NCBI GenBank assembly: GCA_963854835.1
Contig: OY978526.1
Coordinates: 13,409,277 to 13,473,276, forward strand
Direction of reading: 5' to 3'
Length of the DNA: 64,000 bases
Origin: Megamerina dolium
Taxonomy: Eukaryota; Arthropoda; Insecta; Diptera; Megamerinidae
Of this stretch, positions 21,615-34,529 are shown one piece after another. The notes beneath the pieces were generated by a model. The model did not search any database and was not told the DNA's origin. It saw nothing but the letters and a program-made list of their open reading frames with translations. Each line of letters opens with the position of its first letter. Position 1 is the first letter of the stretch. The position numbers and the translations under genes were made by a program.

Positions 21615-24326
21615 TTACTTAGCGTCTTTACTGAATTCCTTTCGATGTTGTTGATATAACGTAATCTGTTCGACTGTCATTTTCTTTGCTATCCAATATA
21701 TCCAAGTAAGAGGTAAAAATCTGTGAGACACACACACACACACATTATTTATATAATTTTGTATTAATTCTTGGCATAAATAATTAGTAACTTACTGTAA
21801 TAGCCGATAAAGTAGTTGATATGCCTCAGGTATAACAATTTCCTCTTCGTTATGCAACATGCCATTGACTATACGTTGTGCAGCTGTTTCGCCCGGAATT
21901 AAAGGATATATTTTATGAGTGTTCGTTTTTACAGACATTTCCTTGACATGATCATTGGTTTGTAAAAATGATGGACACACTGTGGTCACATGCAAATTGT
22001 GATAATTTTCAAATTCAAGTTCTTGTCGCAGTGATTGCATGAGACCGCGAACGGCAAATTTGGTACTACTATACACACCATTATAAGGTATTGCCAATAG
22101 ACCTGAAATATTTTTAAAAGTTTGAACTATTATTTAACGCTAAGTAACAAAATAATAGCAAAAATATACCTGCTATTGAGGATATTGCAACAATATGTCC
22201 CTTTCCAATATGTTTCATTTTCGGTAGAAATATACGATTTGCCTGAAATGAGTTTTACACATTGTGATTTCTTCTATGGAACAAAATGTGATTTATATTT
22301 TGAATTGCCTTACCCAAATGTGAGCCAAATAATTAACCCTAATCATACGCTCCATATCATGGCATTCCGGATTCAACATATTCGAATGCAATAAAATTCC
22401 TGCATTATTAATAACAATTGTTGTTGTGCCTAAATCTTTTGTAACGGATCTATTCAATTCCGCTACTTCTTCATAGTTTGATACGTCCACCTGTGTTGTC
22501 AAATGGTATAGTAAAACAATATATTAAGACATGGTATTTAAGATTTTCAATTTAGTAGTAACTAATGCCCCTATTGCGGTTCACAACTATTGTAACAGTT
22601 TGGTCGCCGTCGAGAAATTCATATTGCCGTCCTCAACTCGACTGGCGGCTGTGTTCATTTTGGTTGTGTTCATTATTTTTGTGGTATTACCGTTTGCAAC
22701 TCTGTTACAGTTTGGTCGACAAGCACGTTAAATATACACGACTGCTCATAAGCAGTTGGGTTTGCATCAGTTGCAGTTTACTTTAAACTAATAAAGCCAA
22801 AAATAATGGAGAGATCGTAAGTAATAATTAGCTTGGCTTCATATTGTAATTTCTCAACATTTTATACATTTTCAGAAGTTTAAAAATTACAACCAAAGCT
22901 CAATTTGAGAGGCTTGTTCAACTAATGGACCAGAATCCAAGCATTGCACGGGGAAAACCACAATTCGGTGTGACGAAAAATGAAATAAAACAATTGTGGG
23001 AAGGATTTGCTCTGGAATTAAATAGTTTGGGACCACCAAGTAGAACGTTTAACGAATGGCAACGTGTATGAATAAACTGTGAAAGGGTATACATATTTTT
23101 TTAATAATTTACTTCATACAGGTTTGGATCTTTTTTTTCTTCTTCACTCATTTGCGTTTTAATCCATTTGCCGCAAATGCGCTGCTCCAATACATCTAAT
23201 ACTTCTTTTAAAACAAGTGACATTGTAGATTGAGCCACTCCTATATTGAAGTCATTGCCGCTGCTCTTCTGGTAGCTTCCATCAGCGAAAAATCTAAGAG
23301 CAGCACACAATTTCAATATTGGTGGTATAGATACGACACGCACAGATTTCTTGAAATGGTCTTTTACGTCATCCAGCAAAAAGCAAAATGCCTCTTTGCT
23401 CAGTCGAAAATAGCTAATAAATCTATAAAAAAATTTATTATTTGCTTTTATTTATTTTGAACAATATTTATACTTTTCGCTAGGTAGTTCAAGAGGGTTA
23501 GAGTCATCACGAATTTTTCTCCGTAAGCGTAGCAAATCAATTTTCGCGTCTTCGTTTTCATCTTCATAAAACAAATCTACACTAATATCCATTTTAAATA
23601 ATTTTCACAGCAAAACACAATTGTATATTTCCTTAATTTTTACTTAATCGACCGCTTTTCTGTCATAAGTGATATTTTAAGCTGGTAACGTCATAACAAT
23701 TTCAACCGAAAACAGTGGTGTACCACAATACCAAAAAATAGTTTGGTCTTGTTGAAGTCGGGTCGACTCTAAGACGACCAAACTGGGTTGAGTGGTGAAC
23801 GGCAATAGGGGCATAAATCACTTTTCGCTGTTTCTTGCAAATTTAAGTTATTGAGTTGCCAACTTAAAAAAAAAACTGTTTATAATTTAATTTTTGTAAA
23901 TAGAGGGAATTTTACAACCGATGATTTAATGAATTTCTCTTCACCTTATAAGCTTTCGCATTGACTTTGAACTTTTCACGTATTTCCTTTGCGGCATCGT
24001 TGGCATGTTGCAAATTAATGTCGACTATAGCTATATGACAACCCAATTTTGCCAATTCTATTGCGATAGCTTTTCCAAGACCATGACCACTGCCAGTTAT
24101 CTAAGTAAAAATTATATTATTTAAATATAATTATTATGTATTAGAATTTTGTTTTGTTCATTACCACAGCTACTTCGCCCGAAATTGATTTCTTTTTTTT
24201 TATGAATGAATATAATATTTCCAATATTTTCCATACGATAGCACACACTATGATAAATGGATAGAATAGTATAAGTATTCCAAGCAATATTAGGGTACGG
24301 GCTTTTATGAATATTTCACTTGTCAT
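21615..24326 (-). CDS. SDR-4: membrane-anchored short-chain dehydrogenase/reductase, 17-beta-HSD13-like
   Basis: Six exons: 24326-24165, 24100-23945, 22490-22314, 22242-22170, 22102-21796 and 21720-21615, giving 326 residues. Hydrophobic anchor at about residues 11-36. Motifs are TGSGHGLG (56-63), Asp in AIVDIN, NNAG (134-137), Asn159, Ser187, Tyr200 and Lys204 (YSSTK); all catalytic residues are present. I chose the ATG at 24326 because it gives an exon 1 of the same 162 nt as SDR-2; an in-frame ATG at 24449 exists. The second intron is 1454 nt because a PIF/Harbinger element sits in it; without the element it would be about 200 nt. An AC repeat lies in the last intron (21727-21743). It is the first gene of the minus-strand array. 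Confidence 0.92.
22806..23071 (+). pseudogene. Myb/SANT-like protein of the Harbinger element, C-terminally truncated
   Basis: Exons 22806-22816 and 22876-23071 with a GT..AG intron encode 68 residues. The helical segment TKAQFERLVQLMD through NEIKQLWEGFALELNSLG and FNEWQRV matches the Myb/SANT-like DNA-binding domain that partners the nuclease in PIF/Harbinger elements. It stops at TGA (23069-23071), where family members continue. The truncation point coincides with the deletion that removed the nuclease core. It may still encode a short DNA-binding peptide. Confidence 0.75.
23101..23592 (-). pseudogene. HARBI1-type nuclease of the Harbinger element, N-terminal part only
   Basis: Two exons (23592-23474 and 23422-23101) with GT..AG ends encode about 146 residues. 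The second exon has the characteristic block LCAALRFFADGSYQ and GVAQSTMSLVLKEVLDVLE found ahead of the catalytic domain in HARBI1-like transposases. The DDE catalytic residues would lie further on and are missing. The frame that remains has no stop codons. Confidence 0.8.
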
Positions 24327-27300
24327 TTTTGGAATTTTGTGAACTACTCTCGTCAATATTTGCACAAATACTGTATGTGAAGAAATTCGTAATTGTACTC
24401 TATGCAAGTACGTGATAGTTATAACTACTCTATTATAATGCCTATTCACAGAGATTCATTCTATTTACATAATACTCTTGGTAAATAATTATATATACAT
24501 TAAACAAGTTTTCATATTCCGCACATTAGATCTCTACAAAAAATCGATGGAAATCAGTTATCATAAAACTAGGTTCATAAAATAAAATGAATTACGTTCC
24601 TCATAAATTTTTGAAATTATGTTTTTTGCATTTTCTATTATATAGAATACCCTAAAATGCAACCCTATTTAAGATTTTACATTTGTAATGAAAATTACAA
24701 ATAATATGAAATTTTAAATAGTTATTAATAATTTTTATTTCTCTTGTAAAACTTTGAAAATGTGAGTTGACATATGTTTCTATATTAAGGTGACGGAAAT
24801 TTGTTGCTATCATAATTGTCAAATAATTAATAAATTTCCAAAAATATTATTTAAATTTTTCTAGAAGAACTTTCAAAATATGTAGGTTAGCAAATGCTTT
24901 TCAAAATGATTGTATAATAAATTTTGCAAATTTTTACATATCTAATGTACCGAACATACATAGATGGTAAATTTATAATAAATTTATAATTTATATAATA
25001 ATTTATAATGCTTTTTATGTGTTGTGAATTCAGCTATATTTTGATTAAATCATGCTAGATTTGATCTATTTACAATTTACTTTTGGTAACATAAATTTAT
25101 ATTTTCATCTATTTTCAGAGTTGCTTTTGATTGAATTGAATATTTTTTTTTTTTTGTTACATAGACAATCATATAGAATTTCTAATGAGCGCCGCTAAGC
25201 AATTTTAATCGATGGCCACATAAGTTAATAAGTAATTATCTGTTGCATAAAAAGTAATAGAACCTGTTATTATTAATTATTGCATTATTTGTAGAAAATA
25301 TTCATAACAAATTGAACAAATATCAAACAAAATCAATCTCTAACTCATTGAATAGAATAGGCAGGTTAATCAGATGATCATATTTAAATCAAAAGTCAAC
25401 TAATTTAATATGCAGAGCAGAAATATGTTAATAATTAAATTATACAATTTTAATGTTACTCGTGTTATATACACGAGCACCGTAGATAAAATATTTTCCA
25501 TTAATATAAAAAATGTATAGAATACGTAATTTCAATATTGAAGAATTAAATGTGAAATGAAATGAAAAAATAAAAATTGTATTAATAATAATAAAACAAT
25601 TCATTGCTTTGATTTTAAAATAGAACCAGTTTAAATGAAGAATACACATTTGAGTACAGCATGAAGTACTAAAAATATGTGTACATATAAACAATAAAAA
25701 AAAAACAAGAAATATGACCCCATACCAAGGGTTTTTTTTAAAGAACGGAGTTGCTAAACCACAACGAGTTAATACAAATGCTTAAGTAAATAATTTTTTT
25801 GTTTATTTTTGCTTGAGTATTTCTATTTTCGCTTATGTTGGTGCATATTTTTTCGTTAATATTAGAATTTTGCAAAGAATTTATTCAAGTAAATGTAAAG
25901 TAAATGTATGGGTGTGTATTTCCCTTTGGGAACGACAGCTACAGAGCCGGCTAGGCTGGTGTGTAGTTGTTTGTTATTCTATCATAAACTCAAATCTGGG
26001 CTTTTATAGTTTAGACAATTGTATCATATTCATTTTATATGTGAATGGAAGCCCTTCATATATCGCTATAGAAGCACGCTTACAGTGATTGATGACAGCA
26101 AATTTGATGAAAAACTATATTTAGCAGGGAGATAAAAGACGACTACTTTTCGGAAAAATGTCAAAGTGAAAAAATTATTTAGGATCGGCTTTACATTTGA
26201 CCCCTCGAGAGTCGATTGCTGTACATCTTTAGGGTTATATATCAGTTTTCAGGCGTTTTTTTGGTAATTTTGTAGACGATCCCCCTTAATGTTTAAACGT
26301 AGGGAGTTATGATGTCCGTTGTTGTTGTAACAGAATTTTTCGCTTCGTTCCGGTACGAAGACCCGATTGTCGTGGGAACATACGGCAGTCGGGCAGTCTT
26401 ATATTGTAGAGATAAAAGGTGAAATATAATGAGAGAAATGTTGGACTGGATGATTTAATTGCAGTCGGTGGGGCTATTTGTGGATTCATCTTTCATTATT
26501 TTGAACTTTGATTACAATTCGCCTCCCATCAATTTTTGGGTTCATGCAAATTTTAACAGCAACAGTTTTTCCTAGAACATATGAGAGTTAATGGACTTTC
26601 GTATCATTTTTCAAAAGGTGATTACTGTTTAAAAGAATATGAAGGTCGATTGAAAGATTTCACTATTAGGTTTCAAACACATATATGTTATCAGATCCAA
26701 AAAAAAAAAAAAAACAAAAAAAAAAAAATGGAAAAACACTAATTATATTTTCTGTCACGTTTAGTGTTATAGATATCTATTGACTTGTATATAGATATAT
26801 AATTGTTCTCAAAGAAAATATTAATTTAAACCTCACATGTCACCTATCATACATATACGTATTATGTACTTTAATTATTTGTAAATAAACATACACATAC
26901 ACACACATGCATACACATGCATTCATAGTTATAAGCAATTCAATATACATATTGGTAAGGAATACTTACAAACAGGCAGACAAACTATGTAGGTATTTAT
27001 ATAGAATTCTTTATGCTTTTCAATGAATTTTCAATTAAAAAGCAATTTTCCATAACAATAATGTCAACACGCATACAAATATATTACACACTTAGTTACT
27101 TGAATTGTGTATGTGTGTGTATGTGCATAAATATTATGCACTATATGTTCTGATGTTGCAAAATCTCATCTCTGGGTTACGCCTTATTTTGAATGTTGTT
27201 GACACATGACCATATTTTGAGACTGTTGTTTCTCTCTTATATATTGCTGTTGGTGACTGACCATATAGCAACAACAACAACAATCACAATAATAACGGTT

Positions 27301-28219
27301 TTGTCTATTTTTCAGTTTTAATGAATTTTCATTGCAACAGACAACAACAGTAAAACAAGGTATATGTTAGTTGGTATAAGTAGTAGTGATGTGTCTGATA
27401 TTTTCATGTTTTCATGTTGCATACGAGTAATATGGATACGCCTTTATTTCATAGAATCTATATAAAATATTTTGCAAAAGGATGTATTTTAATGGATAGT
27501 ATGCATACATATACTATATGTTAAGGTGTAGCACCAAAAAACAAAAAAGTTCCACTTTTTACTTTTTTCATTTTGTTAACGTTCGCCTAGATATTTTGGA
27601 CCAAGAGAAATTCTTTTGTTATAGCTTATCTATTTGGAAGGAAAACTTATAAAGTTACAATTTTTTTTTAACGAAATATTCTACATAAAACCTGTCATTC
27701 AGCACTTAGTTCCTTTAGTTTGTTCAAAGAAAATTTGATTTCTAGTGGATATTTCAAATTTGTAATGCAAATAGAATTGGATAGGTTCCTAATTAGTCGA
27801 AATATTTTAGTGTTAGTGTTATGTTTCGCTGATAGAAATGATAAATGTCTTTTTTGTGTGAATCATGAAGCACCTTAATGTACGTATGTCTAGTCAAAAA
27901 ACCATGAAATTTTTATTTTCTTTTGTTCGGATTTTTCAAACCAATTTAAAATTGTTATTATTGATTGATGTAAAATATTTCTTTATAAAATTGTATTGTC
28001 TTAGATATGTACCAATCTGATGGCTTAAACAGGATTTTCGGATAATAATAATTTAATAAAAAAAGGGATTTTGGTCGACTAAATTCGTAGTAGCGAATTT
28101 TAAATATATAAATGACAATTTTGTAGTGGAACTCCCAGAAGAGGTGAAAATAGAGGTAAGCATGTTTTAAAAAATAATGAACAATTTATGGGTGTCGGTC
28201 AGTTTTTATCCCTATAGGG

Positions 28220-28255
28220 GTTCACAAAATAGAAAGAATCAACTATTTTGTGAAC
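28220..28255. repeat. 13-bp perfect inverted repeat
   Basis: gttcacaaaatag at 28220-28232 pairs with ctattttgtgaac at 28243-28255 across a 10-nt loop. No function is evident. Confidence 0.65.
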
Positions 28256-30225
28256 TTTAGTAACTGCTTGAAAAATTTACACTTCGGTATTTTTACATAA
28301 TTGCTCATAACTTGAGTATTTATTTAGAGATTTTCTTCTTCAGTGCTTTGTTTTCTTTGTAAAAGAACGATTTCTAAGCAGATAATATAAATATTAATAT
28401 GAAATTTTATGTTCTTCCGCCTTTTGTTGTTGTTTACTTTTGATTTTGGTTTAAACAATCGATTTGTCTTATTTTTGCACATTGATTATAAACCACTATA
28501 CTGATTGGAAATATTTTTACAAATAATTAGTAGTTTGTTGCATTATCATTATTTTGATACCTTTTGAATACAGATTGGAAGTTTTTTGTTCAAGATATGA
28601 TCTAAATAGTGAAATTACTTTGTGTGTCGATCATTAATTTCGCGAGGACTGTGGTGGCAAAACTAGTATTCGTCCCGAATTGCATGAAAAATTTTATAAT
28701 CGAGTCAGACGTATTTTAAGTTAATATTGATAATTGTTAACTCATCTACAAGTAAACCAAACTGAACTTTAACTACAACTAAACTGATAACTGAAGCAAT
28801 TACACACTTTTAGGCATTTTGCTTTCCTATGAACAGAAGCAAATAGTATATGCAATTATTATCTGATTTCGATCCTAAAAGTAAGTTATTTTGATATTTT
28901 TCATAGCATTGATATCGAATCAGTCTTACGATTCTGAAAACGTATGTTCAATACTAAATAGTTATGACAAACGAAGAAAAAAGAGAGTGCACATTCACAT
29001 GCAAATGCTTTTAGATGGTTGTTTAATAAACAAATGTTGTGGGATATTTAATTGGCAATAACAACAACAACAATTTGGCAAATGTTGCCCTATAAAATTT
29101 AAAATTCGTATAAAATGTTACAAAAAACTGCAAAAGTTTCGATTCATTTCGAATCATTAATGCAATCTGACCGAATTTCAAACTATTTGTGACAACTTCA
29201 TGATCGGAGTTATTAATTGAAATTTCCAGACTTAGATCCGTTGAAATCACCGTGATATTTAATGATCGACACAAACATATACCTCGAAAACCTAACATCA
29301 GAACATTTTTTCAATGCGATTTTCGAACTTAAGAATTCTAACTTGACTATATGATAGAATTTTTTATATGACGTCCAGTAAGATCCAGTTCATGTGGAAA
29401 CTCTAAATTTATCTACAAATATGTACTATGTACTCGTATAAGTGACCACAGTTCTTTGTTAAGCATCGGTTGAGCTTTACTGCCTTCTTATGAGATTTGT
29501 TTCATCTTGTTGATGCTCGGACTGACATTTCTTTGCATCTTTGTACATTTTGTTATATGTCACGTCTACTTGTGCTTGCATTAGCAGCTCCTCTTATTGT
29601 GTGTGTATGTTTGTGTGTGTGTATGTAATTTTGGGTGGTTCTGTTGCCATTATATTGGATATTGTTGTTGATGCAGAGGTTCATGGTTTGTTACTGTCGT
29701 TTGTTATTTGTATATGAGTTGATTTGCTATTGTAGGCGTACTTGCCTTAGCCACCAATATATCAATGTGGATACATATATGTATATTTGCACGACATGTA
29801 CTATACATATGAATCTACTCATTTATGTACTACATTATTTGTTGCTATAAAATGGTCATCATAGTACTGCTCGTTTCAAAATAAAACTAAACATAACACA
29901 ACAGCAACTGAAATATAAAAACAAAAAATAAAGGACAGTAAAATAAAAACAAAAAACAAGGATGTCCAGTCTTCATTGTCCTGCTCTTGCATTATTTTTC
30001 TTTAAATGTTTTTGTGGCGTGACAGGATTTTAAGTGGGTTTTAAGGATGTCAAAAGTTTGCATTGTACTCATTTTCTTCCGGCTTTCGCTTGTACTCGTA
30101 TGTACATGGATATATGTAAACGTGTGTGTGTGTGTGTGTGATTGCGTGTGTGTAGACGTGTGCATATATTTATTTAGTAAACAAAAGCTGTTAACTACTT
30201 TTGTATAACAATTCTTGTAAATATG

Positions 30226-30253
30226 TACACACACACACACACACACACACACA
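30226..30253. repeat. (CA)n microsatellite
   Basis: About 13-14 uninterrupted AC dinucleotides. Confidence 0.9.
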
Positions 30254-33200
30254 AAACTAACACACTGAGCACACTCACTTGAATACGTGCATCCTGGACC
30301 GTAGCTAGATATTTTGCCTTATATTGCTCTTCATTCACGTGTTCATTGTATTGTTGTGTCGTTAACAATTATTGCTGCTGCTGCTGTTGCTGTTGTTATT
30401 GTGTTGTGGTTATTGTTGTTGCTACTGTTTGTTGCAGTTGTGATTTAAAAAAATAAAAAATTATTGTTGCTCTCGTTGTTCTATTTTATAGTATAAAGAA
30501 GGCAGGCAGTATGTACATATGCACATAGGAGTGGTCAACATTTAAGAATGTGTTGTCGTTTGCATCAGTCATGTTGTTGTTTACAGTTATCCCGTTGCTC
30601 CTTTCAACGTTTTAACGTGTGCTCCAATATAAATATATTACTACATATATGAATGTACTAAGTTACGTATAAATGTGTGCATTTGAAATTGCACAATATA
30701 TTGTGTATATATATTTGGAAATTCTCTTTTTAATTGTTTTGTCTCAACACACATAAACACATACGCACACACTTTTATTCATACTGGCATTTATATATAT
30801 GTACCTATATTATGGTCTGTGTTTGTGTGTGTGTGTGTGTTTATAACTACATATTTGTGTTTTGCAAATAATAATGAAGAATGTCCGCATCTGTCCATCT
30901 GTCACTCTATCTTTGTGTGTGTGAGATTGTGTGGTGTGTATCTTATCACACTTTTGTTTTAGTTTGTTTTGTGTATTGTGCCTGACATTTATTCAGAATA
31001 AATTTAATTATAATTTATTTCAAATTAATTGGACTTTAATTTTATTTGCATTGCCATTGAGTGAATACAATTTGAACTATGGAAATGTCAAGAAATATGC
31101 TATCATTGTCCTTTGCTTTACATTGAAAATATATTTTAACGTATTTTTGATTAGAAATTCCCAAAGATGTACATCTATTTTACTTTTTTTTTTTGACAAT
31201 TATTCGCCTTTTGAGTATACCACTCATACTGAAATGAATGTGTACTCCTCCTTGTATGTTAGTACTTATGTACATATGGATAAGCAGATGAGATGTTACC
31301 ATATGTTTCTTCCTTTCGTGACCCCATTAAGATTGTGATCTTTTGAATTGTATATTTTATTATGATATTTGTTTTTTTTATAACAAAATGCTATATCTGT
31401 GTATTTGTGTTTGTATAATTTTCCCCATTTAATTTGTTACGGTAGTCATCCTTCGTTCGTTTCGTTTACATTTTATAATATTGTATTCCTTTTCAAGCTG
31501 TTATTTAGTAAAGGAGCCCTTGTTTGTAATTTTTACTTTTTATTTCTTCTTCGCCGTTATTGCATATACATATAGCTATTATTGTTTATGTTTTTGTATC
31601 TAAGTATGCATTGATGTGTCATTGTCCTTTTGAAAAATATATAGAAACATATTTGGAGTAAGTAAATTAATATTTTTTGGAATAAAGAATTGAACTATAT
31701 GAGTATAGGTTTCTATATCGAATTTATTATCAACCTTTTTGCTTTAATAATTTGCGGAGAAAATCGATGACGATATTCGAAAATATCGCTGTAGTAAACA
31801 TATGAGAAAGATTTGAGCAGTGTTCATACACTATCTATTCTACTATTCGAGTAGAAAGTGCAAGAAACGATTGAAATTGGCTTAACAAAGAAAAAGTCTT
31901 ATTTCTCGGATATAAAATATTAAGGCAATTGGTGGTTTTAGAGTTTTGAAGAATAACTGAAAACCTTTAAACGTCTTTAAAGTCGTTCAAAATTGACTAT
32001 TTCGAATTTTTTCCCCCGTAAAATTGAAAAATTACTGAAGCCGAAGTTAAAGAAATGTAAAATAAACAAGTTTATAGTGCGTATGCCCTAGTTCAGCTTC
32101 TGTCTTGGTTTGGTGGACAGTGAACAGTGATGGTATTTTTGAGATGTATTTTTGCGAAAAATTAATTAAAATTTGAGCTACTGCCTATTAAACAAATATT
32201 TTCAATAGTATTGCCAATCCTATTAATCACATTTCACTTGTAAGGCATTTGTATATTTATCAGCAAGCTTCTATACTAGCTCAACTTGAACAAAATGTAT
32301 CAAATTGTATTACATATTATGAATGGTCAGCTGTGGGTTGTTATCGTAATCTATTAAACCACAAATTGTGATCAGATTTAGAGAGCATTGGAGGCTTGAC
32401 TTGACTTGAATTGAATTTTTTTACCAAAATAACAAGGAAATTTTTTTATTTGGGTCAAAATTTTCCTTATTTAGTCTATGCCTCCAGCGAATCGGTATAC
32501 TAAACTATGCGAAAATATTTTTGTGAAATATATGAAGCCTCTACCTCCCCCAAATATAGGTCATGTATGTTATACCTTTTGCAAATGGTCTACAAAAAAA
32601 TTCGTAATTAAAAAAATAATGATTAAGTTGTATAAAAAACATAAACAGATACCAGAAATTTGTCAAAACCGAAATTGTCTTCAGAGGGATAATATCGTAC
32701 AGAGTTGCTAGAAAAAGGTCTAACAAAACCTTGATTGGTGGTTACGTGAGTATTGAAAAAATTTGACTATCAGTCCTAGACCAAGCAAATGAACACATTT
32801 TTTTAAATTTTTTTTTCACAAAAATATAAACATGAGTAAAAATTTAGCAATTCAACAGTGTTATCAAACAGGGAATGAATACTCTTGCCTTTATGTGTTG
32901 TCGTTTTTATAAGTAGGCTAGGAAAGCTTCTTCTTGCTTCAGACATCTCAATATTTCAATCGATTTGTTAAACCTAACGATTTGAAAACCAAAGAGACCA
33001 GTTGATAGAAAACCGAAAGAAATAGAAGTCTCGAATTCATGGTCTTATACTTGCGTTTGTTATCGTTCGATCAGACATTATGGTTAATTAAAGAAAAGTC
33101 AACCTTTTAAGTCTTGATAAATGCTACTCGTTGAGATTTTGAGCGAAACGTAAAGAGATGACAATCGCATTGTAAAATAAATTCGTACACACCCAAGTTA

Positions 33201-34285
33201 TACGACTTTTCCTATAAATTTACTTCATAAGCTCATCGAACTGTATCGATATTCATTCTTCACTTACACATATAATTCGTTTTGGTCTTATCTTTAATTG
33301 AAATGTGTATAGAGGCACCTAGCCGCATTAATTAATTATTTTCTAAATAAACCAAAATTTCCCCAATGCATACACACGTATGACGCTTGACCATTCAACC
33401 ATATGAATATAAATAATATGCTTGAATGGAAATAAGAAATTCTATTTTTTTTTTTTTGTTTGCTTTAAAACCTAATTGACCTGGGGCCACGCCTATTATG
33501 CATATTGTAGTGAACTTATGTATCTGCATGACATCATTATGTTAATGTGGCATTCAAAAAATCAAATAAAATAAGACAACATAAATATTTAAATATGTAC
33601 ATAAATGTCAGTCAAGCATATGATGCTAAGATTTTCCATTTGGTTGAACATACCATGCATAAATATGTCAATAAGATTTAAAAGAATTACTATGTAGTAG
33701 TGATGTTTTACTATTTTACTGTTTGAACGAAATTACAAAAAAACAATAAAATTTAACTAATAAATACATCTAAAAAACAACAGCGCTCAAGGTATGAGTT
33801 CATATTCTGAAGAGAGGTTTGCATACATAAATGCATACATCGAATGCATGGAAGAATGAATGAATGTCTTTTCGTAAAAGTAACATGTCAGTAACATGCA
33901 ACACCAACAACAACAACAATAATAATGACATCATAAAACCTCAGCATAAATAAAAACACAGACATACTCACTCACACATTGTAACTGGAGTACTACAGAA
34001 GGAGAAGCAGTAGCAGCCACTGGAACCATTACATTTTGCTACTAGTATGTTATGTGGGTATTAAAGGAAAAAGTAAAAGGTATTTTTAAAGGTCCCATAG
34101 TTGTGACTTGAAATGAAATATACTAAAATGATCCTGATTATATGAATCTCCAATTTTGATCCCTTTTTTCTATCATAAAAGTCATAAAAATAAAACCAAT
34201 AATATCTTGCTGTCTCTGAATAGCACCGAAGATAGCATTTTGCTTTTACTAATGAAAATATTGAACATTTTGCTGTGCATTTGTC

Positions 34286-34529
34286 TAACGATTTATCCTT
34301 GAAGAGCAGGAAACAGCAGAACACGTTCTTTGCAACTGCCCAACTTTGGCTAGACGCAGACTAAACTACCTAGGCAACTAAATCATAGTTCCCAGGGACC
34401 TAGTTAAAATCAATGCCACAGCAGCGACAAGATTTATAAATAGTCTTGAGATCTGCTAGTTAGGGAATAAGGCTGCACAAAAGATCTTCAGGTCGCAGTG
34501 CTTCATAGCCTTAATAATAATAATAATAA
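34286..34529 (+). mobile_element. Non-LTR retrotransposon 3' end with (TAA)n tail
   Basis: From about 34295 the plus strand reads EEQETAEHVLCNCPTLARRR and RLNYLGN. This is the Cys/His-type C-terminal motif of the polyprotein of I/R1/Loa-like LINEs. After a further remnant (VPRDLVKINATAATRF) and a 3' untranslated part it ends in TAA repeats (34512-34529). Only the last 240 bp are present, so it is a 5'-truncated copy. The TAA tail would fit the I clade, but I am not certain of the clade. Confidence 0.7.

Larger units (their letters stand above)
22566..23813. mobile_element. PIF/Harbinger element with TAA target duplications, internally deleted
   Basis: The element lies in intron 2 of SDR-4. 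It begins tgcccctattgcggttcac at 22566 and ends with the inverted copy gtgaacggcaataggggca at 23813, with one mismatch. The trinucleotide TAA flanks both ends (22563-22565 and 23814-23816), as expected for PIF/Harbinger. It carries the two genes typical of the superfamily, a Myb/SANT-like DNA-binding protein and the N-terminal part of a HARBI1-type nuclease, in convergent orientation. Both are cut at about 23071-23101. The missing middle would hold the catalytic core, so it is a deletion derivative. Its length is 1248 bp. Confidence 0.9.
24327..34285. other. Long gene-free region, microsatellite-rich
   Basis: No coding exon is supported in about 10 kb. Seen are AT-rich DNA, an A-run at 26699-26729, a hairpin at 28220-28255, GT repeats at 30122-30140, a CA run at 30226-30253 and CAA/GTT repeats near 27270, 29060 and 30370-30420. 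A moderately GC-richer patch at 26320-26400 (containing cggtacgaagacccg) may be a dispersed repeat fragment, but I cannot name it. A 135-codon open frame at 30931-31338 is hydrophobic and low in complexity and is not called. Confidence 0.4.

Noticed and set aside
26316..26400. GC-richer patch around cggtacgaagacccg
   Set aside because: It may be a dispersed repeat fragment, but I found no second copy in the window, no ends and no coding, so I do not call an element.
30931..31338. 135-codon plus-strand open frame
   Set aside because: Phe/Leu/Ile-rich in AT-rich DNA, with no recognised motif, splice context or family resemblance.
32478..32711. 77-codon plus-strand open frame (starts MPPANRYTK)
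   Set aside because: No family recognised and no splice or promoter evidence; kept out of the gene list.
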